Below are positions 58,981 to 64,000 of a stretch of DNA of 64,000 nucleotides, in pieces (the stretch's first letter is position 1; the number at the start of each line of letters is the position of its first letter). Origin of the DNA: Palsa-89 sp963824345 (lineage in GTDB: Bacteria; Acidobacteriota; Terriglobia; Bryobacterales; Bryobacteraceae); NCBI GenBank assembly GCA_963824345.1, contig CAWGOZ010000003.1:65456-129455 (forward strand). The letters run 5' to 3'. Under the pieces are notes generated by a model. The model ran no database searches. It was not told where the DNA came from and saw only the letters and a program-made list of their open reading frames with translations. The position numbers and the translations under genes are program-made.

Positions 58981-60042
58981 CTACGCCAGAGCGAGATTGG
59001 CCTGGGCGCGAAGCGAGAAGTCGTCGAACTGTCCGGCGCGAAGTTTTGGAAACGCCGCGGCGGCGATCATGGCCGCGTTGTCGGTGGCAAGCGCCGGAGC
59101 GGGGAAATAGACCGGACAGGCCAGACCGGCTGCGCGGGCGGCGCTGCGCAGACCGGCGTTCGAAGCCACGCCGCCGGAGACGATAAAGGACCGCGCGCCG
59201 ATTTCTTCGATGGAAACGCTAGCACGGCGCAGCAATTCTTCGATGACGGTGTATTGGAAAGAGGCCAGCAGGTCGAGCGTGGGCTGGGGAGTGAGCGGAA
59301 GAAAATCGGACGCCGAAGTGCCGTGGGAACGGCGCCGGGCTTCGATTTCCGCGGTCAGGTTGTGGCTCTCCACCCATCGCAGCACGGCGGTTTTGATCCC
59401 GCTGAAACTGAAATCGAGCGTATTGCCCTTCATGCGCGCGAGCGTGAACTTTACGGCGCGGGGATCGCCATGGGGAGCCAGTTGATCGACGATGGGACCT
59501 CCGGGATAACCGAATCCGAGAAGTTTGGCGACCTTGTCGTACGCTTCGCCCGCCGCATCGTCGCGCGTTTTCCCGATCAATCGATAGGCTGTGAGACCTT
59601 CGCCGACTTCGAACAGGTGCGTGTGGCCGCCGCTCACCACCAATGCCAGCGCGGGATATTCGATGCGCGCGCCGACTTCCAGCAGAACGGCGTGAATATG
59701 GCCTTCGATATGATTGATCCCGATCAGCGGCAGATCGCGAGCAAAACAGAGCGCCTTCGCGTACGTGATGCCCACCAGCAGCGAGCCTACCAGGCCCGGA
59801 CCTTTGGTGACTGCGATGGCGGCCAGATCGTCGAAACCGGCGCCGGCTTGCTCCAGAGCCAGACGAACCACGGGCACGATAGCGCGCAGGTGCTCGCGCG
59901 AAGCAAGCTCGGGAACCACGCCGCCGTATTTTCCGTGCGTGGCCAGCTGCGAAGCCACCACAGAGGAGAGAATGGCGGAACCGTCTGCCACCACGGCGGC
60001 CGCGGTTTCATCGCACGAAGTTTCAACGCCTAAAATCTTCAA
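58981..60042 (-). CDS. tsaD: tRNA N6-threonylcarbamoyladenosine transferase TsaD
   Basis: 353 residues from a TTG at 60042, where the family start KILGVETSCDETAAAVV begins; the open frame continues upstream but antisense to queA and without similarity. Metal-binding His residues lie in INHIEGHIHAVLL, and LVVSGGHTHLFEV, VAKLLGFGYPGGP and SGGVASNAGLR follow. It transfers threonylcarbamoyl to A37 of ANN-reading tRNAs with TsaB/TsaE. It diverges from queA with only 27 bases between starts. Confidence 0.96.
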   Translation of the reverse strand: MKILGVETSCDETAAAVVADGSAILSSVVASQLATHGKYGGVVPELASREHLRAIVPVVRLALEQAGAGFDDLAAIAVTKGPGLVGSLLVGITYAKALCFARDLPLIGINHIEGHIHAVLLEVGARIEYPALALVVSGGHTHLFEVGEGLTAYRLIGKTRDDAAGEAYDKVAKLLGFGYPGGPIVDQLAPHGDPRAVKFTLARMKGNTLDFSFSGIKTAVLRWVESHNLTAEIEARRRSHGTSASDFLPLTPQPTLDLLASFQYTVIEELLRRASVSIEEIGARSFIVSGGVASNAGLRSAARAAGLACPVYFPAPALATDNAAMIAAAAFPKLRAGQFDDFSLRAQANLALA

Positions 60043-60069
60043 AGCTGACCTGCGTTGGTATGGTGGGAC

Positions 60070-61056
60070 TTGGATCTGTCTCCATTTCATTATCACTTGC
60101 CGCAATCGTCCATTGCGCAGCAGCCGCTCGAGGATCGCGCGGGGGCGCGCATGCTGGTGCTGTATCGCGGCGAGCAGCGCTGGGAGGATCGGGCATTCCG
60201 GGAAGTTGCCCAGTTCCTGCAGCGCGGCGACTGCCTGGTGCTGAACGATTCGAAGGTGTTTCCATCCAGATTGTACGGGCGGCGGGTTGGCGGAACAGGC
60301 CTGGTGGAAGTACTGCTGGTGCATCCCGTCAGCGAGGATGCGAAGACCTGGACCGCGCTGGTGCATCCGGGCCGCAAGATCGGCATGGGCCAGCGGATCG
60401 AATTTGACGGTGTCGAGGCCGAAGTCCTCGCGCGCGCCGGTTGGGGCGAACGCACCTTGCGGTTCCACACTGAGGGCGATCTTTACCAACTGCTGTGGAA
60501 AATCGGACATGTCCCTTTACCTCCGTACATCAAGCGCGCCGACACGGCGGAGGATCGGGAGCGTTACCAGACGGTGTTCGCGCGGGAAGTGGGCTCGGTG
60601 GCTGCTCCGACAGCGGGATTGCACTTCACCGCCGGGATTCTGGAAGCTTGCCGCCAGGCCGGCGCCGAGATCGCGTACCTGACTCTGCACGTCGGCCTGG
60701 GGACGTTTCAACCGATCCGGGGCGAGAAGCTGCATGCCGAACGGTTTCATGTCGCTGAAGAAAGCTCGGCGAAGATTCGAGCGGCGCATCGCGTCATCTG
60801 CGCCGGCACCACCAGCGTCCGCGCCGTGGAGAGCCTGTATTTGGACAAACGGGACGAGACGGATTTATTTATCAAGCCGGGATTCGTCTTTCAGCGCACC
60901 GGAGCGATGCTGACCAATTTCCACTTGCCCGAATCCAGTCTCCTGATGCTGGTATGCGCGTTCGCCGGGCGAGAGTTGGTGCTCGCGGCGTACGAACACG
61001 CGGTGCAAGCCGGATACAGGTTCTATTCGTATGGGGATTGCATGCTCATTATTTAG
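60070..61056 (+). CDS. queA: S-adenosylmethionine:tRNA ribosyltransferase-isomerase QueA
   Basis: 328 residues from a TTG at 60070, where the family start (DLSPFHYHLPQSSIAQ) begins; the TTG at 60055 is less likely. Landmarks: LNDSKVFPSRLYGRR, HVPLPPYIKRADTAEDRERY, GSVAAPTAGLHFT, LTLHVGLGTFQP and TNFHLPESSLLMLVCAFAG. It builds epoxyqueuosine from preQ1 in tRNA, using SAM as ribosyl donor. It converges with the glycosyltransferase by four bases. Confidence 0.96.
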   Translation: MDLSPFHYHLPQSSIAQQPLEDRAGARMLVLYRGEQRWEDRAFREVAQFLQRGDCLVLNDSKVFPSRLYGRRVGGTGLVEVLLVHPVSEDAKTWTALVHPGRKIGMGQRIEFDGVEAEVLARAGWGERTLRFHTEGDLYQLLWKIGHVPLPPYIKRADTAEDRERYQTVFAREVGSVAAPTAGLHFTAGILEACRQAGAEIAYLTLHVGLGTFQPIRGEKLHAERFHVAEESSAKIRAAHRVICAGTTSVRAVESLYLDKRDETDLFIKPGFVFQRTGAMLTNFHLPESSLLMLVCAFAGRELVLAAYEHAVQAGYRFYSYGDCMLII

Positions 61057-62060
61057 CTCAAGAACGACCGCCAGGACAGCAGCCCTTCGGAGTTGTGGGA
61101 TTTCAGGGCCTCGAGTCCTTCCCGAGGCGCGTAAGGATCAGCGAGCAGATAACGGCCTACGCGCGCGATGTCGAGCACATCGTCCATCATCGCCTTCCAA
61201 TGCTCGGGCGCCCAGTCGATGGCCTCTGAAACCACGGAGGGCACGCCTTCGGCGACGCCATCGGCGGTCACCATGTTGAACGATTCGGTATAGCTCGGCT
61301 GCAGCAACAGATGCATATGCGCGACGCTCTGGCGGAACTTGGGCCAGCACTGCCAGCCGTTCTCGATCACTTTGACATTCGGCAGGCCGTCCAGCATCGC
61401 GTGCACTGAGCGCAGGATAACGTCGCCGCCGCCTTCGGTGCGTCCGGCCGAAAGCCAGAACTCGAGGTTCGCCTTCGAGCGGTGCGCGATTTCGAGCGCC
61501 GCCCCCGCCGCGCTCATCAAATTCTTCAAGGGGCGCGTGGCGCCAAAAGCTCCGATGCGCAAAGTGCCGCCGCTAAACGACGGACGCCACGAGACGGGGT
61601 CGGCCTCCAGATAGTAGAGGTTGGGCAGGTAGATGCACGGGCGCGAGTAGGCGGAACGAATCCACCTGCAAAACCTCAGGCTGTTGCCGCCCAGGTGGAA
61701 ATTGTGGGCCGCCATTTCCACTTCCATGGCCTCGCGAACCAAACGAACGCCGTTCGTGTCAGCCTGCAAGAAACCGACGTTGGAGTGACAATTGACGGCG
61801 AAGCGCGTGGAGGAGTTCGCAAGCACAAGAGCCTGCGTATCCACCGAAGGCATCCAGGGCGCGGAGATCACGACATGGGATGCGGGCTCCCGCTGCAGGC
61901 GATCGCGCAGGTCTTTGGCGCTGAGGATGGGCCAGACATCCACCAGGATGCCGGCGCGCCGCAGGACTTTGCAGGTATTCAGCGCTGAAACCCCGAGTCC
62001 AATGTGGCTGATGTTGTGTTGGGCTGCGAAATTCTTATAGGCCAGGACGAGTCTTTGCAT
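61053..62060 (-). CDS. GT-B fold glycosyltransferase-like protein (family 4-like)
   Basis: 335 residues from the ATG at 62060 with AAGAG about seven bases upstream. The N-terminal half has a ligand loop near SHIGLGVSALNTCKVLRRAG. The C-terminal half holds LRIGAFGATRPLKNLMSAAG, KVIENGWQCWPKFRQ and LLQPSYTESFNMVTADGVAEG, the E-x7-E type nucleotide-sugar site (ESFNMVTADG). It probably transfers a sugar to a glycan or natural product. Substrate unknown. Confidence 0.75.
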   Translation of the reverse strand: MQRLVLAYKNFAAQHNISHIGLGVSALNTCKVLRRAGILVDVWPILSAKDLRDRLQREPASHVVISAPWMPSVDTQALVLANSSTRFAVNCHSNVGFLQADTNGVRLVREAMEVEMAAHNFHLGGNSLRFCRWIRSAYSRPCIYLPNLYYLEADPVSWRPSFSGGTLRIGAFGATRPLKNLMSAAGAALEIAHRSKANLEFWLSAGRTEGGGDVILRSVHAMLDGLPNVKVIENGWQCWPKFRQSVAHMHLLLQPSYTESFNMVTADGVAEGVPSVVSEAIDWAPEHWKAMMDDVLDIARVGRYLLADPYAPREGLEALKSHNSEGLLSWRSFLS

Positions 62061-62221
62061 CAATTACTCTTGGGTGCCTTGATCCTAAGATGCCGGCCCA
62101 AACGTCCAGGAGCTCGGATGACTCAAGCGTCTGAAAACCCTCCAGAAGAAAATCGCCTCGCGGCGTGACAGCGAAAAATTCTAGCCACTCAGCCTTGAGT
62201 GGCATGTTAAGATAATCTACC

Positions 62222-62770
62222 CTGATTGCTCAATTCCAGATCCGCCAGGCGACTCGCGCCGATATTGGCGAAATACAAATTTTGATCGAACAGTCCGTGC
62301 GCAATCTTCAGCGGAATGATTACACCCCCGCGCAGATCGAGGGCGCGCTCGGGCACGCCCTGGGCCTGGATACCCAGCTGATCGAAGATGGAACGTACTT
62401 TGCCGCAGTACCGCTCTCAAATCCGGGCCTGATTGTAGGATGTGGAGGATGGAGCTATCGCAGGACTCTGTTTGGCAGCGATCACGGGCCGCATCGAGAG
62501 CAGGCCTTGCTGGATTGTTCCACCGAGCCGGCTAAGATCCGAGCCATCTTCGTGCATCCACAATGGGCTCGCCAAGGCTTGGGGACTCTGATCCTGAAAC
62601 ATTGTGAGGATGCGGCGCAGCAAGCCGGGTTCCGCAGCCTGGAAATGGGTTCAACCCTGACGGGCGCTCCTCTTTACTCTTTGAAAGGCTATGAACGGCG
62701 CGAAACCGTGGGCGTTCCGCTTCCCAATGGCGAGGTGCTTCCTATCATTCACATGGTGAAAACGCTTTGA
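62222..62770 (+). CDS. GNAT-family N-acetyltransferase with probable non-standard start
   Basis: 182 residues if read from the CTG at 62222. The first standard codon (TTG 62282) would give 162 residues but remove the beta1/alpha1 segment IRQATRADIGEIQILIEQS, which fits the conserved GNAT N-terminus; no ATG, GTG or TTG occurs in frame between the stop at 62213 and 62282. The acetyl-CoA loop is VHPQWARQGLGTLIL, and LTGAPLYSLKGYERRET follows. Substrate unknown. Its stop overlaps the next start as TTGA. Confidence 0.8.
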   Translation: MIAQFQIRQATRADIGEIQILIEQSVRNLQRNDYTPAQIEGALGHALGLDTQLIEDGTYFAAVPLSNPGLIVGCGGWSYRRTLFGSDHGPHREQALLDCSTEPAKIRAIFVHPQWARQGLGTLILKHCEDAAQQAGFRSLEMGSTLTGAPLYSLKGYERRETVGVPLPNGEVLPIIHMVKTL

Positions 62771-63939
62771 CCAAGACCCGCCCTACTGGATTCCCTTATT
62801 CGGAATTCGAAGCCCGCATTGCCCGCCGCGATTTTCGCGACATCACGAAAAACGTCCTGCCGACGCCCTGCCTGCTGGTGGATGAGGCGTTAGTCAAGAC
62901 GAACCTGCAGAAGATGGCGGATCGCACGAGAGCGCTGGGGATCGCCCTTCGCCCTCACGTGAAGGTTCACAAAAGCGTGGATGTCGCCAGGATGCAAATT
63001 GCGCACGGCGGAATCGGCCTCACCTGCGCCACCATCGCCGAGGCGGAGCTGATGTCCGGAGCCGGACTGAAGAACGTGATGTGGACCAAGCAGCCCGCCA
63101 GCGAAAATGGCATCGCGCGGGCAATCGCTCTTTCGATGAATGACCCTAGCTTCAGCTTCGCGATCGACGACCCGGAGGTTTTCGATTGGGTGGAGCAGGC
63201 GGCAAAAGCCACAAACGCTCAGGTCCGAGTGCTGGTCTCGGTCTATGCGGGAATGGACCGTCAGGGAATCCAGTGTGGACGACCCGCTCTCGAGTTGGCG
63301 CAAAAGATCGCCTCATCCAAGTCCATGACGTTTGAAGGCATCATGGCTTATTCCGGTGTTGCCGCCCATACCAGGACCTGGCAGACACGCCGCGAGCAAT
63401 CCGCCCGTGATCTGGCCGGAGCGAAAGAAACCGTGGAGTTGTGCAGAAAGTCCGGTTTGCCCGTGAAGATTTTCACCGGCGGCTCCACCGGCACTTACGA
63501 TATCGATCACGAAAACGGCCTGACCGAACTCGAGGCCGGTTCGTACGTGTTCATGGACACGCGGTATTTCGTGATCGGCGACAAAGAAGACAACGTCACG
63601 TTTCACGATTTTGCCGGCGCCCTTACGATTCTAACCACGGTGGATAGCCAACACCATGCCAACCAAGCCACCATCGACTACGGCAATAAGGCGGGTCTTC
63701 GCCCCACGGACAAGGTGAAGGGCATGCCTTGGGTCGAGATCAGCGCGCAGGGCGCCGAGTATGGCCGCCTCGCCTGGAAAAGTTCCGATCCCGGCGTCAA
63801 ATTAGGCGATCGCGTCGAAATCTATTGCACGGTGCTGGATGACAGTACGAATTGCTACGACCGCTACTACGTCGCGCGCGGCGATGAAATTGTCGATGTG
63901 TGGCCAATCATGGGACGCTGCGGCGCCGCACAGCGCTAA
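62767..63939 (+). CDS. D-threonine aldolase / D-serine dehydratase-like PLP enzyme
   Basis: 390 residues from a TTG overlapping the acetyltransferase stop. An alanine-racemase-type barrel with the PLP lysine in LRPHVKVHKS, then GIMAYSGVAAHT, FTGGSTGTYDID and LEAGSYVFMD is present. The C-terminal beta domain ends NCYDRYYVARGDEIVDVWPI. The usual P-x-H-[CD]-x-[CD] metal motif before that is replaced by CTVLDDS, so the His ligand is missing. It may use another substrate or no metal. Confidence 0.87.
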   Translation: MTKTRPTGFPYSEFEARIARRDFRDITKNVLPTPCLLVDEALVKTNLQKMADRTRALGIALRPHVKVHKSVDVARMQIAHGGIGLTCATIAEAELMSGAGLKNVMWTKQPASENGIARAIALSMNDPSFSFAIDDPEVFDWVEQAAKATNAQVRVLVSVYAGMDRQGIQCGRPALELAQKIASSKSMTFEGIMAYSGVAAHTRTWQTRREQSARDLAGAKETVELCRKSGLPVKIFTGGSTGTYDIDHENGLTELEAGSYVFMDTRYFVIGDKEDNVTFHDFAGALTILTTVDSQHHANQATIDYGNKAGLRPTDKVKGMPWVEISAQGAEYGRLAWKSSDPGVKLGDRVEIYCTVLDDSTNCYDRYYVARGDEIVDVWPIMGRCGAAQR

Positions 63940-63963
63940 TTCACCCTACTTCTTTGATTCTAT

Positions 63964-64000
63964 TGGTCGGGGCGGGGCGATTTGAACGCCCGACCCCCTG
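63964..64000 (-). tRNA. Partial tRNA, probably tRNA-Pro (runs off right edge)
   Basis: On the minus strand the visible 3' part reads CAGGGGGTC, T arm GGGCG-TTCAAAT-CGCCC, acceptor CGCCCCG, discriminator A and encoded CCA (63966-63964). The 5' half and anticodon lie outside the window. The sequence after the anticodon stem and the CGCCCCGACCA end match bacterial proline tRNAs. Confidence 0.7.

Noticed and set aside
60043..60510. N-terminal extension of the tsaD frame
   Set aside because: The extension is antisense to queA and lacks similarity; the TsaD family starts at 60042.
1..64000. CRISPR array, prophage, transposase or rRNA genes
   Set aside because: No regularly spaced repeats, no transposase or phage structural motifs and no rRNA-like sequence were found by reading.

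Overview
The window is about 64 kb of compact, GC-rich (roughly 60%) bacterial chromosome. It holds about 61 protein genes, one complete tRNA (Arg-TCG) and one partial tRNA (probably Pro) at the right edge. I see no rRNA, insertion sequence, prophage or CRISPR array. The gene content fits a Gram-negative, probably acidobacterial soil organism of the Solibacter/Bryobacter type: RND efflux, O-antigen-like ABC export, MltG, glycosyltransferase 9, a split glycine decarboxylase (gcvPA/gcvPB) and GTP-type PEP carboxykinase. The taxonomic call is inference. TTG starts are frequent, and many neighbouring genes overlap by the four bases ATGA.

Layout. 1-3229 (minus): an ECF sigma factor, its zinc-finger anti-sigma factor and three membrane proteins, each carrying a LiaI-like membrane hairpin, all joined by ATGA overlaps. 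3289-7330 (plus): a flippase-like membrane protein overlapping nrdR, then the housekeeping sigma factor rpoD with a clear promoter, Shine-Dalgarno and terminator, then ubiX. 7346-12800 (minus): a surface-glycan cluster (GT-C-like protein, small membrane protein, YfhO, Wzt-like ATPase, Wzm-like permease). 12903-17285 (plus): carAB. 17288-24913: a GT-C-like membrane protein, a secreted protein of unknown function, a thiolase, an mhqO-mhqD-GDSL esterase operon and a PHP-domain protein. 25043-30768: a VOC protein, tRNA-Arg, a STAS protein and the full glycine cleavage operon gcvT-H-PA-PB. 30795-37685: a glutaredoxin/thioredoxin-like pair, alcohol dehydrogenase, GT39 protein, a 52-residue acidic protein, a VapBC module and a PQQ dehydrogenase. 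37672-48361: GT9, AI-2E family transporter, ruvX-mltG, a nucleotidyltransferase-like protein, an inositol-phosphate synthase/epimerase/Uma2 operon, a LytTR regulator and an acetyltransferase. 47081-55566: an RND pump with its adaptor, pckG and an orphan CpaE/TadZ-like ATPase. 55616-63939: DedA, Mrp, a large secreted hydrolase, tsaD/queA (divergent), a glycosyltransferase, an acetyltransferase and a D-threonine-aldolase-like enzyme.

The most unusual signals are: (1) the five-gene sigma/anti-sigma cassette with a triplicated membrane module; (2) a repeated arrangement in which a good -10 hexamer ends six or seven bases before the start codon, predicting leaderless mRNAs for several genes (wzm, the secreted protein at 19677, STAS, LytTR, pckG, dedA); (3) a palindrome, CTTGCATGCAAG, upstream of mhqO, with a near copy upstream of the RND pump; (4) several enzymes with altered key residues (thioredoxin-like protein with one Cys, RND pump lacking the relay lysine, aldolase-like enzyme lacking the metal-binding His, CpaE with a degenerate receiver); and (5) a GGTA/TACC operator array over the vapB start. 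No stretch longer than 300 bases lacks a gene.
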